A stretch of 64,000 nucleotides of DNA from Mycobacterium arosiense ATCC BAA-1401 = DSM 45069 (lineage in GTDB: Bacteria > Actinomycetota > Actinomycetes > Mycobacteriales > Mycobacteriaceae), in contig NZ_MVHG01000017.1 of the NCBI RefSeq assembly GCF_002086125.1, forward strand, positions 1 through 64,000, read 5' to 3'. The notes beneath the pieces are model-generated. The model worked only from the letters and a program-made list of their open reading frames with translations, did not search any database and had not been told where the DNA came from. The number at the start of each line of letters is the position of its first letter. The first letter of the stretch is position 1. Both the position numbers and the translations under genes were made by a program. Shown piece after piece: positions 44,990-53,659 of this stretch.

Positions 44990-46507
44990 ATGAGAGTCGG
45001 CATCGACTTCGGCACCACCCACACCGTCGTTGCGGCCGTCGATCGCGGCAATTATCCGGTGGTCTCCTTCGAGGGCGAGGACGCGTGGCCGTCGCTCATC
45101 GCCGCCAATGCCGCCGGCCAGCTGCGCTTCGGCCCGGACGCCGCCGCCGTCCGCCACGACCCGGCATGGTCGGTGCTGCGCTCGTTCAAACGCCTGCTCA
45201 ACGACGCCGGACCGCAGGCCGAAATCAGCCTGGCCGGCCGCGACTATCGCCTGGCCGACCTGCTCACCGGCTTCTTGGCCCAGCTGAAAACCGATCTGCA
45301 GCGCAACTCCAACGCCACCCCGGCCCCGGGCGAAGCCATCGAGGCCGCCGTCAGCGTGCCGGCCAACGCCTCGAGCGCCCAGCGGCTGCTCACCCTGGAT
45401 GCCTACGTGGCCGCCGGTTTCCGCGTCGTCGCGCTGCTCAACGAACCGTCGGCCGCCAGCCTGGAATACGCCCACCGCTACCGCTCGACCATCACGACCA
45501 AACGCGAATACGTCCTCATCTACGACCTCGGCGGCGGCACGTTCGACGCGTCACTGCTGAAGATGACCGGCCACGCCAACGAGGTGGTGGTCAGCGAGGG
45601 CATCCAACGCCTCGGCGGTGACGATTTCGATGACGCGATCGTCGAACTCGTGCTGGCCGGCGCTGACCTGCCCGGCCTCGACGCGGCCCAGCGCGACCTG
45701 CTGGCCGAGGAGTGCGCTGCCCGTAAGGAGGCCGTCGGGCCGCAGACGCGCCGTTTCCTGGTGGACCTGTCCCCGCTCGATCGGCCGCCCTTCTCCTGCC
45801 CCATCGACGACGTCTATGCCGGGTGCGCACCGCTGGTGGACCAGACGGTGGCGCTGCTGCGCCGCGTCCTGCAGGACCCGGCGCGCGGACGCACGGACGT
45901 GGATTGGTCGGAGGTGGCGGGCATCTACGTCGTGGGCGGGGCCGGCGGTTTCCCGCTGGTGTCTCGCATGCTGCGCAGCACCTTCGGCGAGAAGCGGGTG
46001 AAGCGTTCGCCGCATCCCTTCGCCGCCACGGCCATCGGGCTTGCCGTCTTCCTCGACAAGGAGTCCGGTTTTGCGCTCTCCGAACGCTTTTCGAGGAATT
46101 TCGGGGTGTTCCGGGAGGCCGAGGCCGGCGCCGGGGTCGTCTTCGACCCCATCGTGTGCAAGGACGTCTCGCTTCCGGCCGACGGGCGCTCCCCGCTGGT
46201 GGTGAAGCGCAAATACCGAGCGGTGCACAACATCGGGCACTTTCGGTTCGTGGAGTGCAGCCGCCTGGTCAACGGGCGGCCCGACGGCGACGTCACGCCG
46301 TATGACCCGGTGCTGTTTCCGTTCGACCCGGCCCTGTACGACCGGGACGACCTCCGGCGTCAGCCGGTCGGCCGCTGGAAGGACGGACCCGACGTCGAGG
46401 AGCGTTACGTCATCGCCCCCAGCGGGGCGGTGGAGGTGACGCTGACGACGCAACCGGCGGGGTTCGAACGCACCTTCCGCCTCGAGCGACGCGCGTCCGC
46501 GAGTTGA
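44990..46507 (+). CDS. Hsp70 family ATPase without substrate-binding domain
   Basis: A 505-aa protein with the actin-like ATPase of Hsp70: GIDFGTTHTVVA at the start, LLNEPSAASLEYA, VLIYDLGGGTFDASLL and VVGGAGGFPLVSRML. Canonical DnaK is about 620 aa; here the C-terminal 120 residues do not match the beta-sandwich and lid of DnaK. It therefore resembles the divergent Hsp70-like proteins of actinobacteria whose clients are unknown. ATG 44990. The nitroreductase gene follows 10 bp after its stop. Confidence 0.87.
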   Translation: MRVGIDFGTTHTVVAAVDRGNYPVVSFEGEDAWPSLIAANAAGQLRFGPDAAAVRHDPAWSVLRSFKRLLNDAGPQAEISLAGRDYRLADLLTGFLAQLKTDLQRNSNATPAPGEAIEAAVSVPANASSAQRLLTLDAYVAAGFRVVALLNEPSAASLEYAHRYRSTITTKREYVLIYDLGGGTFDASLLKMTGHANEVVVSEGIQRLGGDDFDDAIVELVLAGADLPGLDAAQRDLLAEECAARKEAVGPQTRRFLVDLSPLDRPPFSCPIDDVYAGCAPLVDQTVALLRRVLQDPARGRTDVDWSEVAGIYVVGGAGGFPLVSRMLRSTFGEKRVKRSPHPFAATAIGLAVFLDKESGFALSERFSRNFGVFREAEAGAGVVFDPIVCKDVSLPADGRSPLVVKRKYRAVHNIGHFRFVECSRLVNGRPDGDVTPYDPVLFPFDPALYDRDDLRRQPVGRWKDGPDVEERYVIAPSGAVEVTLTTQPAGFERTFRLERRASAS

Positions 46508-46517
46508 CGAGCCCGCC

Positions 46518-47183
46518 ATGCGGCTATACGACGTGATGCGAACCACTTTCGCGGCACGGGACTTCACCGACGATCCGCTGCCCGACGACGTGCTGGCCCG
46601 CATCTTCGACAACGCTCGGTTCGCCCCCAGCGGCGGCAACCGGCAAGGCGCCCACATCACCGTGGTGCGCGACGAAGCGATCCGGCGGCAGTTGGCCGAG
46701 CTCGGCAAGCCCGCCGCCCGCCGCTACTTCGCCCAGCTGCAGGCAGGCGAAAACCCTTGGAACTCAGTGTATCCCAGTGGCGTACCGCGGGACGTCATCG
46801 ACGCAACCGACATTCCCGACACGTTCGTGGCACCGATCGCCAAAGCCCCTGCCGTCCTTGTCGTTTCGGTGGACCTGACCGTCGTCGCGGCCATCGATCA
46901 GGACTTGGACCGCGTCGGTATCGCCGGGGGCGCGTCGGTCTATCCGCTGATCTGGAACGTCCTACTCGCCGCGCGGGCCGAAGGCTACGGCGGCACCATC
47001 ACGACGATAGCCATCGCGGACGAGGACCAAGTCCGTCGACTGCTGGGCATCCCCGACCGGCATGCGGTGGCCGCCGTCGTGCCGCTGGGAAAACCGGTGC
47101 GGCAGTTGACCAAGCTGCGCCGGCGGCCCGTCGCGGAGTTCATCACGCGCGATCGGTTCGACGGCCCGGCTTTCGACGGGTGA
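46518..47183 (+). CDS. Nitroreductase family protein
   Basis: A 221-aa FMN-dependent nitroreductase-fold protein. It starts MRLYDVMRTTFAARDFTDDPLPDDVLARIFDNARFAPSGGN in pattern (RxFxxxxI and APSGGN motifs), and has the NTRL end GYGGTITTIAIADEDQVRRLLGIP. Such enzymes reduce nitro compounds or act as dehydrogenases on quinones and deazaflavins. ATG 46518, 10 bp after the Hsp70-like gene, so cotranscribed with it. Confidence 0.88.
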   Translation: MRLYDVMRTTFAARDFTDDPLPDDVLARIFDNARFAPSGGNRQGAHITVVRDEAIRRQLAELGKPAARRYFAQLQAGENPWNSVYPSGVPRDVIDATDIPDTFVAPIAKAPAVLVVSVDLTVVAAIDQDLDRVGIAGGASVYPLIWNVLLAARAEGYGGTITTIAIADEDQVRRLLGIPDRHAVAAVVPLGKPVRQLTKLRRRPVAEFITRDRFDGPAFDG

Positions 47184-47215
47184 ACAGACCGCTATCGCCG
47201 CGATAGCGTCGGCCT

Positions 47216-48095
47216 ACGACCGAAATCGATCTGGACACGCTGTCGACCCCGGAACACGGCTACACCGTCGATGACCGGGACGACGACGACCCGGTCCTGC
47301 TCGACCGGGAGGGCGAACACATCGAAACCTGGCGTGAGCGATACCCCTACGACCATCGGATGCCGCGCGACGAGTACGAGCGGCTGAAGCGGCGGCTGCA
47401 GATCGAGCTGTTGAAATTGCAGCGGCACAACAAGCGCGTCGGCGGCAGGCAGGTGATCCTGTTCGAGGGCCGCGACGCCGCCGGGAAAGGCGGAACCATC
47501 CAGCGGTTCATGGAGCACCTGAACCCGCGCAACGCGCGGGTGGTGGCGCTGGAAAAGCCGACCGAGCAGGAGAAGACGCAGTGGTATTTCCAGCGCTACG
47601 TCAGCCACCTGCCGTCCGGCGGTGAGATGGTGCTGTTCGACCGTTCGTGGTACAACCGGGCCGGCGTCGAGAAGGTGATGGGATTCTGCACCCCGGAGCA
47701 GTACGCCGAATTCATAAAGCAGGCACCGTCGTTCGAACGGATGCTCGTCGACAGTGGCATCATCCTGACCAAGTTCTGGTTTTCCGTGTCGCCGGCCGAG
47801 CAGCGCACCCGGTTCGCCATCCGGTTGGTGGACCCGGTGCGGCAGTGGAAGTTTTCCCCGATGGACATCGAATCGGTGAACCGGTGGGACGACTACACTG
47901 CCGCTAAGGAAGCGATGTTCGACGCGACCGACACCGCCATCGCTCCGTGGATCGTGGTGCGGAAGCAACGACAAGAAGCGCGCCCGGATCAATGCGATGC
48001 GCTATGTGCTCGCCAACACCGACTACGACGACAAGGACCACGAGGTGGTGGGCGAGCCGGATCCGCAGATCTTGGGCCGCGCGTTGACCGACTGA
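47216..48095 (+). pseudogene. ppk2: Polyphosphate kinase 2 (ppk2), start lost and frameshifted
   Basis: The body (47360-47962) is a normal PPK2 kinase: Walker A GRDAAGKGG, KWYFQRY-like WYFQRYVSHLP, lid DRSWYNRAGVEKVMGFC, and WKFSPMDIES. The N-terminus is coding-like from 47216 (TEIDLDTLSTPEHGY and a run of Asp), but the expected ATG is ACG; the first ATG is 47360. At 47960-47965, CGG-AAG stands where CGG-AGC is expected, a one-base A insertion, after which the family tail (NAMRYVLANTDYDDKDHEVVGEPDP) continues in another frame to TGA 48093-48095. Two lesions suggest a decayed gene, though one may be a sequencing error. Confidence 0.75.
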
Positions 48096-48110
48096 CTGAG
48101 GTAAGGAGCC

Positions 48111-49067
48111 CTACCCGCGCACCTGGGGCAGCACGTCGCGCTGCCACGCCGCGAAGAACCCGTCCATGTCGGGACCGATCTGCTGCACGTAGATCTCGTC
48201 GATGTCGGCGTCGATGTACTGGCGCACCTGCGCGATGTGCTTGTCGGGGTCCGGGCCACAGGCCACGCTCTCGCCGACCGTCTCCAGCGGCACCAATGAC
48301 TGCAGGGCGGCGAAATCCTTGGGCCGGGGCAGGATTTGCGACGTCTGGCCGGGCAGCCCCTCGTTGGCCCACAACCGGTGCGCGGTTTTCAGCGCGGCGC
48401 CGGCGTCGGCGTCCCAGCAGACTTTCGTTCCGCCCTGCACCTGCTTCTTGCCTCCCCCGGCCGCGCGGAACCGCTTGACCAGGTCGTCGTCGGGCATGGC
48501 GATGCTGTAGCCGTCGCCGATGCGGGCGGCCAGCTCGACGGCCTGCGGGCCGAACGCCGAGACGTAGATCGGCACCGGCCGCTCGGGCCTGGTGTACACC
48601 TGCGCCTCCTGCACCTCGTAATGCTTGCCGTGGTGGCTCACCTCGCCACCCTGGTGCAGCTTGCGAATGACGTCGATCGCCTCCTCGAGCATCTCGAGCC
48701 GCACACCGGCCGACGGCCAGGGATCACCCAGGATGTGTTCGTTGAGGGCCTCGCCGCTGCCCACCCCGAGCACAAAGCGCCCGTCGAGCTGCACGGCCGC
48801 GGTGGCCGCCGCCTGCGCGATGATCGCCGGGTGGATCCGCATGGTCGGGCAGGTGACGGCGGTGCTGACCGGTAACGACGTCGCCTCCGACAGCGCACCG
48901 ATCACTCCCCACACGAATGGGCTCTGACCCTGCTCGTCATTCCAGGGGTGATAGTGGTCGGAGATCCACAGCGCGTCGAATCCCGCGTCCTCGGCCCGCT
49001 TGGCCTGGTCGACGAGCTCCTTGGGGCCGAATTGCTCGCAGGTGAGAAAGTAGCCGATCTTGGTCAT
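48111..49067 (-). CDS. F420-dependent LLM-class oxidoreductase (FGD-like)
   Basis: A 318-aa TIM-barrel protein of the luciferase-like family that uses coenzyme F420. It has GYFLTCEQFGPKELVDQAKRAEDAGFDALWISDHYHPW at the start in pattern, VSTAVTCPTMRIHPAIIAQAAAT, FVLGVGSGEALNEH and IGDGYSIAMPDDDL, as in F420-dependent glucose-6-phosphate dehydrogenases and their relatives. Substrate unknown. ATG 49067. Convergent with the ppk2 remnant. Confidence 0.9.
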   Translation of the reverse strand: MTKIGYFLTCEQFGPKELVDQAKRAEDAGFDALWISDHYHPWNDEQGQSPFVWGVIGALSEATSLPVSTAVTCPTMRIHPAIIAQAAATAAVQLDGRFVLGVGSGEALNEHILGDPWPSAGVRLEMLEEAIDVIRKLHQGGEVSHHGKHYEVQEAQVYTRPERPVPIYVSAFGPQAVELAARIGDGYSIAMPDDDLVKRFRAAGGGKKQVQGGTKVCWDADAGAALKTAHRLWANEGLPGQTSQILPRPKDFAALQSLVPLETVGESVACGPDPDKHIAQVRQYIDADIDEIYVQQIGPDMDGFFAAWQRDVLPQVRG

Positions 49068-49184
49068 GGCGCCGGGCTACCCGCTGAGCGTCCGGATATG
49101 CAGGCCCGTCACGCGATGGCCGAACTCGTCGAGCTGACCGCCGCCCGCCGAATCACTACCGAGACGAGAACAGCTTCGCTGGTT

Positions 49185-49203
49185 TGGAGAAGGTAGTTCT
49201 CCA
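49185..49203. promoter_or_regulatory. Inverted repeat upstream of thiolase remnant
   Basis: TGGAGAA and TTCTCCA are perfect 7-bp arms separated by GGTAG. Together with the next repeat it marks a control region that now precedes only a gene remnant and echA. Confidence 0.4.
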
Positions 49204-49213
49204 CTGCCGAGAG

Positions 49214-49229
49214 ACAGATTACGATCTGT
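49214..49229. promoter_or_regulatory. Second inverted repeat upstream of thiolase remnant
   Basis: ACAGAT and ATCTGT are perfect 6-bp arms around TACG, 11 bp after the preceding repeat. A regulator operator is likely but its protein is not in view. Confidence 0.4.
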
Positions 49230-49262
49230 CGTGACCTGTGCCGGTTTCGCCAACGATCGGAG

Positions 49263-49388
49263 TCCATCATCGACGCCTGGATTCTCGACGCGGTCCGCAC
49301 GCCGCGCGGGCGCGGCCGCCCCGACGGCGGAATGACGATGTGCACCGGCGGCGGGATGGGCACGGCGACGATCATCGAGCGGGTGTGA
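49263..49388 (+). pseudogene. Thiolase remnant: N- and C-terminal ends fused by internal deletion
   Basis: One 42-codon frame joins a thiolase N-terminus (IIDAWILDAVRTPRGRGRPDGG) in pattern with a thiolase C-terminus (MCTGGGMGTATIIERV), then TGA. Thiolases are about 390-400 aa, so about 90 percent is missing, including the active-site Cys and His. No start codon is present upstream in frame. The last codons run into the echA gene, which starts 3 bp later. I read it as the scar of an in-frame deletion in a former fadA-echA operon. Confidence 0.8.
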
Positions 49389-49390
49389 GC

Positions 49391-50167
49391 ATGCCGGACA
49401 CCTTGGCGCTCGAACGGCCCTGCGACGGGGTCGCCATTGTGCGGCTCAATCGCCCGCAGCGGCTAAACGCCCTCAACGAGGCGATGCAGACCGAATTGGG
49501 CGACGCGCTCGGCGATCTGGCCGCCGACCCGGCGGTACGCGCCATGGTGTTGACCGGTGCGGGACGCGGGTTCTGTGCAGGCATCGACATGCGCGACTTC
49601 GGCCCCTCGATGCTCGAAGCGACCGCACCCGCGCTGGACCGGATGCGCTTCCAGGAGAGGATGGCCGCCCTCGCCGAGGCGGTGCGCGCGTTGCCACAGC
49701 CCGTCATCGCCGCGGTCAACGGTCCGTGCGTGGGCGCCGGGCTCGCGCTGTGCCTGGCCGCCGACATCCGAATCTGTTCGACCGCTGCGTCTTTCGGCAA
49801 TGCCGCCATCCTGCTCGGGCTGTCGGGCGCCGAGATGGGCATGAGCTACCACCTGCCGCGCATCGTCGGCACCAGCGTGGCCGCCGACTGGATGCTCACC
49901 GGTCGCACCGTGTCAGCCACCGAGGCCGACCGTCGCGGGCTGGTCAGTGAGCTTGTCGAGGCGGATCGGCTGGCCAACCGCGCGGTCGAGCTGGCGTCGC
50001 TGATCGCAAGCCACGCCCCGCTGGGTGCGCAACTGACCAAGCGCGCCCTGCAGGTCAACACCGACGCCGCCAACCTGGCATCGGCGATGGAACTGGAAAA
50101 CCGCAACCAGGTGATCTCCCACGCGACCGACGAGGCGGCCGAACGCCGCAAGAAGTGGTCTTCATGA
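49391..50167 (+). CDS. Enoyl-CoA hydratase/isomerase family protein
   Basis: A 258-aa crotonase-fold protein. Oxyanion segments are FCAGIDMRDF and AVNGPCVGAGLALCLAADIRI; the AAILLGLSGAEMGMSYHLPR stretch replaces the usual Glu-containing PEI segment, and the first catalytic Glu position is also not Glu, so a non-hydratase reaction is possible. ATG 49391 lies 3 bp after the stop of the thiolase remnant. Its own stop overlaps the ATG of a CoA-transferase stub. Catabolic acyl-CoA context is clear; exact role is not. Confidence 0.87.
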   Translation: MPDTLALERPCDGVAIVRLNRPQRLNALNEAMQTELGDALGDLAADPAVRAMVLTGAGRGFCAGIDMRDFGPSMLEATAPALDRMRFQERMAALAEAVRALPQPVIAAVNGPCVGAGLALCLAADIRICSTAASFGNAAILLGLSGAEMGMSYHLPRIVGTSVAADWMLTGRTVSATEADRRGLVSELVEADRLANRAVELASLIASHAPLGAQLTKRALQVNTDAANLASAMELENRNQVISHATDEAAERRKKWSS

Positions 50168-50217
50168 CCGGTCCCCTGCGCGGCGTGCGCATCGTCATGA
50201 TGGGCGCATTGGGGACG
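50164..50217 (+). pseudogene. CaiB/BaiF CoA-transferase N-terminal stub
   Basis: The ATG at 50164 overlaps the echA stop (ATGA) and encodes MTGPLRGVRIVMMGALG, close to the first 17 residues of alpha-methylacyl-CoA racemase and other class III CoA-transferases (M-x-GPL-x-G-[LV]-R-[IV]-V pattern). The match then stops abruptly; normal proteins are about 350-400 aa. The next gene starts 54 bp later. This is best read as what remains after deletion of a CoA-transferase gene from the operon. Confidence 0.65.
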
Positions 50218-50270
50218 CCGGAGTGGTGGCCCAGAGCAATTCAAAGTGACCAACCCAGAAAGGACGACAC

Positions 50271-51596
50271 ATGTCGTGGGACTTCTCCACCGACCCGGAC
50301 TGGGCCGAACAACTGCAGTGGGTCGAAAGCTTTGTGCGCGAGGAGTGCGAACCGATCGACCTCATTGTCACCGAATCCCACGACCTCAATGACCCGGTGC
50401 GTCAGGCGCTGATCCCGCCGCTGCAGGACGTCGTGAAGAAGCGCGGCCTATGGGCCACCCACCTGGGCCCGCGTTTGGGCGGTCCGGGCTATGGGCAGGT
50501 GAAACTGGCGCTGCTGAACGAGATTCTGGGACGCTCGGAATGCGCGCCGATCGTGTTCGGCTCGCAGGCCCCCGATTCGGGCAACAGCGAAATCCTGGCG
50601 CATTACGGCACGCCCGAGCTCAAGGAGCGCTACCTGGAGCCGCTACTGGACAACCGCATCATCTCCTGCTTCTCGATGACCGAGCCGCAGGGCGGGGCCG
50701 ACCCGAAGGTGTTCCGCACCACCGCCGCGCAAGACGGCGATCACTGGGTCATCAACGGGGAGAAATGGTTTTCGTCGTTCGCCTCGATGGCGTCGTTCCT
50801 CATCGTGATGGCGATGACCGATCCCGAGGCGCCGCCCTACGAGCGTTACTCGATGTTCGTCGTTCCCGGCGACACCCCCGGCATCAACGTGCTGCGCGAC
50901 GTCGGGCTGGGTTACCAGCCGATTGGCGGTGGGCGTGAGGGGTATGTGCGTTACGAAAACGTCCGCGTGCCCGCCGATCACATGCTGGGGCCGCGCGGCG
51001 GAGCCTTCGTCGTCGCGCAGACCCGCCTGGGCGGCGGGCGGATTCACCACGCGATGCGCACCGTGGGCCTGGTCCGCCGGATCTTCGACATGATCTGTGA
51101 ACGGGCGGCGTCGCGCTACACCCAGGGTGAGCTGCTGGCCAACAAGCAGCTGGTACAGGAGATGGTCGCCGACTCGTGGATGGAGATCGAGGCGTTCCGG
51201 CTGCTGACGCTCCAAACCGCTTGGAAAATCGACCGATTCAATGACTATAAGGCCGTTCGGGCCGACATCTCGGCGGTGAAGGCGATGATGCAGAAGGTGC
51301 TGCATGACGTGTCATCGCGGGCGCTTCAATTGCACGGCTCGTTGGGCACGACCCACGAAATGCCGTTCGTGCAATATCTCGTCGAGTCATTCGTGCTCGG
51401 GCTGGCCGACGGTCCCACCGAAGTGCACAAGGTCACGCTGGCGCGGCTGTTGCTCAAAGACCGTCAACCCGCGCCGGATCTGTTTCCCTCCGAACATTTG
51501 CTGCGATTGCGGGCGGCCGCCGAAGCCAAGTTCGCCGACAAGCTGGCGGGCATCCCGCGCGACGAGGTCGCGGGCCCGATCAGACGGCCTTGGTGA
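50271..51596 (+). CDS. Acyl-CoA dehydrogenase
   Basis: A 441-aa FadE-type flavoprotein. The FAD/substrate segments are SMTEPQGGADPKVFRT, VINGEKWFSSFASMASF and, in the C-terminal helix domain, LQLHGSLGTTHEMPFVQYL with LADGPTEVHKVTLARLLL. The last motif resembles long-chain and medium-chain enzymes (ACAD10/11-like). ATG 50271 has AGAAAGGA upstream. It lies downstream of the CoA-transferase stub and convergent with the MspA-like gene, with a 17-bp overlap. Likely part of the same acyl-CoA breakdown route as echA. Confidence 0.9.
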   Translation: MSWDFSTDPDWAEQLQWVESFVREECEPIDLIVTESHDLNDPVRQALIPPLQDVVKKRGLWATHLGPRLGGPGYGQVKLALLNEILGRSECAPIVFGSQAPDSGNSEILAHYGTPELKERYLEPLLDNRIISCFSMTEPQGGADPKVFRTTAAQDGDHWVINGEKWFSSFASMASFLIVMAMTDPEAPPYERYSMFVVPGDTPGINVLRDVGLGYQPIGGGREGYVRYENVRVPADHMLGPRGGAFVVAQTRLGGGRIHHAMRTVGLVRRIFDMICERAASRYTQGELLANKQLVQEMVADSWMEIEAFRLLTLQTAWKIDRFNDYKAVRADISAVKAMMQKVLHDVSSRALQLHGSLGTTHEMPFVQYLVESFVLGLADGPTEVHKVTLARLLLKDRQPAPDLFPSEHLLRLRAAAEAKFADKLAGIPRDEVAGPIRRPW

Positions 51597-52284
51597 CGCC
51601 GACGTAGGACAGGACCACGTCGGAGAGGTCGGTCACCCGGGTGAGCACCGCATAGGAGCGGATGAACGACTGGCCCACACACCCGTCGATCTTGACGTGG
51701 AAGTTGCTGATCATCACCCAAGGATTTGCACCCTTGAACTGCTTCTTGATCACCGGCACGACGATCACCAGGCCGGGCTTGAGTCCCACGCTCATCACGC
51801 CGTTGATGGGTGCCGAAACGAACGGCAGCAGCGGCGGCAGCGTGCCGGTGGCATCGAACGTGGGGCTGACACCGGGAATGATGCCGGCGCCGCCCTCCAT
51901 GATCACCCCGTTGGACGTACTCATGTCGATCCCGCAGCCGATCTGATAGCCCACTTCCAGCACGCCGTGGGGCTCTTCGGGCCCCCTGAGCGAGCCGACG
52001 AAAATGCCGCTGGACATGTATTCGCGCGACGAGATGGCGGTGGTCAGCGGCGCCACCGGAACCTGCATCTCGTCCTTCGCGCCCAGTCCCAGGGTCCAGC
52101 CGTCCGGGGTGTTGAGGATCGCGGGCGGATTCGAGGGCACCGCCGCTTCGGCCGCCGGCGCCGCATCGGGAGGAGCGAAGCCCGGCTCGGGCTCAGAATC
52201 AGCCGAAGGCGCCGCGATCACGGACATGGCGAGGCAAACGGCGATAGCCGCGGCATAACGGACGACAATGACTACCGGCCTCAC
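51580..52284 (-). CDS. MspA-family outer-membrane porin-like protein
   Basis: A 234-aa exported protein of the MspA family, beta-barrel porins of the mycobacterial outer membrane. A signal peptide ends near AxSA-type sites; the mature part has GWTLGLGAKDEMQVPVAPLT, GVLEVGYQIGCGIDMSTSNGV and a beta-rich core ending DLSDVVLSYVGVTKAV. The GYQIG motif is a hallmark of MspA proteins. Here the N-terminus is extended by a Pro/Ala-rich segment and the loops differ, so it is a divergent paralogue. GTG 52284; the frame stays open to 52338. Divergent from a small secreted-protein gene. Confidence 0.82.
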   Translation of the reverse strand: MRPVVIVVRYAAAIAVCLAMSVIAAPSADSEPEPGFAPPDAAPAAEAAVPSNPPAILNTPDGWTLGLGAKDEMQVPVAPLTTAISSREYMSSGIFVGSLRGPEEPHGVLEVGYQIGCGIDMSTSNGVIMEGGAGIIPGVSPTFDATGTLPPLLPFVSAPINGVMSVGLKPGLVIVVPVIKKQFKGANPWVMISNFHVKIDGCVGQSFIRSYAVLTRVTDLSDVVLSYVGVTKAV

Positions 52285-52435
52285 GCGCGAAACCGTACGC
52301 AGGGCCGGGTGCGGCGCGTGAAATTTGCTGGCCGGCAATCCGAACTTGTTGTTCGTTCGTGACTCTAATGCGATGTAGAATCGTCATTAGCGTTTCGACA
52401 ATCTCCAATATCCGGCGGATTACGGAGAGGTGGCG

Positions 52436-52687
52436 ATGATATCTCGCAGGCGCGCTCGCCTATTGGTCGCGGGTTCGATGGTCATTGCGGCTCTGACCGG
52501 CGGCACGGGAACAGCGCTGGCAAATCCGGACGCGGGCCAGCAGCCAGACATTCCGACGATCGATGAATGGCCGATACAGTTCCCGACCACCTTGACGAAT
52601 CCGATCGACGATGACGAAAACGCTCTGTCGACCAGCGGCGGCGGTGTCGGAATGGTTTGCGAAAACATCTCAGCCCACTGCGGCTGA
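52436..52687 (+). CDS. Small secreted protein, 83 aa
   Basis: An 83-aa exported protein of unknown function. The signal peptide runs to ALA (GTALANPD), leaving about 55 residues that are acidic and Pro-rich (PDIPTIDEWPIQFPTTLTNPIDDDENA) and a C-terminal Cys pair (GMVCENISAHCG). ATG 52436 has GGAGAG six bases upstream; GTG 52430 is also possible. It is divergent from the MspA-like gene, with TAGAAT and other promoter-like hexamers between. Confidence 0.7.
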   Translation: MISRRRARLLVAGSMVIAALTGGTGTALANPDAGQQPDIPTIDEWPIQFPTTLTNPIDDDENALSTSGGGVGMVCENISAHCG

Positions 52688-52699
52688 CCGGCTGTCCCG

Positions 52700-53659
52700 T
52701 CAATCCAGCAGCGACCGACCGCGCGCCAGCAGGCTCGGCAAAACCGCTGCCATGCCCTCCAGTTCGGCCCGCGGCGCCGCCCGGCGGCGATTGTGCTTGA
52801 CGATCAGCGACCAGGTCGCCGTCGACTTGAAGCACGCCAGCGCGGTGAACCACCCCAGATCCGTTATTTCGCAACCTAACTCGGATGCATAGAGCTCGGC
52901 GAGTTCATCGATCGGCGGCACCACACCGTCGGGCGGGTCGGCCCGTCGGTAGGTGTCCGGGTCGCAGTTGATCAGGAACCAGCCGGCATCGATGCGCGGA
53001 TCGCCTATCGACCAGATCTCCCAGTCGATGACCGCGTTGATCCGCGGTCCGGCCGCGAGCAGGTTGCCCAGCCGGAAGTCACCGTGCACCACGCGCGGCG
53101 CCATCGCACGCGGTGCGCAATCGAGCAGCGCGTCACGCACGTTCGGCCACTCGGGGGCCAGCGCCGGGTCGACGCTGCGCAACGTGTCGGACCACCGGTG
53201 GACTTCGGCGACCGGGTCGACCACGGGTTCATCGCCCAGTCCGAGGTCCGCGGCCGCGAGCCTGTGCAGCGCGGCCATCGCGCGGCACGCATTGCGATAC
53301 CGATCGGACAGGCCCCCGACGGGCGGGCAGCCGTCGAATAACGGTTCGGCACAATCGCCTTCGACATGCGTCATCACATACAGCGGCGGCGTGCCGGGCG
53401 GATCCCCCGCATCCTCGAACAGCACCGTCGGCACCGGGACATTGGTTGTGTTGAGCGCTTTGATGATGCGGGCCTGACGGAGCACGTCGCGATGCGCTAC
53501 GGGTTCGACACCCGGCGGGGCCACCTTGATCACCACCCGCCGGCCATTCCTGATGCCCGCGAAGGTGAGGCTGGAGGCTCCCCCGGCGAGCGGAGCGACG
53601 TCGGCGATGCCGGCACCGGCGAGCCGGCGGCGCAGCTCGGTCGGATCGAGCTCGGCCAT
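52700..53659 (-). CDS. Phosphotransferase (APH) family protein
   Basis: A 319-aa aminoglycoside-phosphotransferase-fold protein. It has the kinase N-lobe (AGGASSLTFAGIRNGRRVVIKVAPP), catalytic HGDFRLGN and metal-binding IDWEIWSIGDPRIDAGWFL. In mycobacteria such APH proteins are found beside FadE and SDR genes and may act on acyl-CoA-linked substrates rather than on antibiotics, as in ACAD10/11 fusions; a FadE gene with that flavour lies 1.1 kb away. ATG 53659 directly follows the SDR stop. Confidence 0.86.
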   Translation of the reverse strand: MAELDPTELRRRLAGAGIADVAPLAGGASSLTFAGIRNGRRVVIKVAPPGVEPVAHRDVLRQARIIKALNTTNVPVPTVLFEDAGDPPGTPPLYVMTHVEGDCAEPLFDGCPPVGGLSDRYRNACRAMAALHRLAAADLGLGDEPVVDPVAEVHRWSDTLRSVDPALAPEWPNVRDALLDCAPRAMAPRVVHGDFRLGNLLAAGPRINAVIDWEIWSIGDPRIDAGWFLINCDPDTYRRADPPDGVVPPIDELAELYASELGCEITDLGWFTALACFKSTATWSLIVKHNRRRAAPRAELEGMAAVLPSLLARGRSLLD

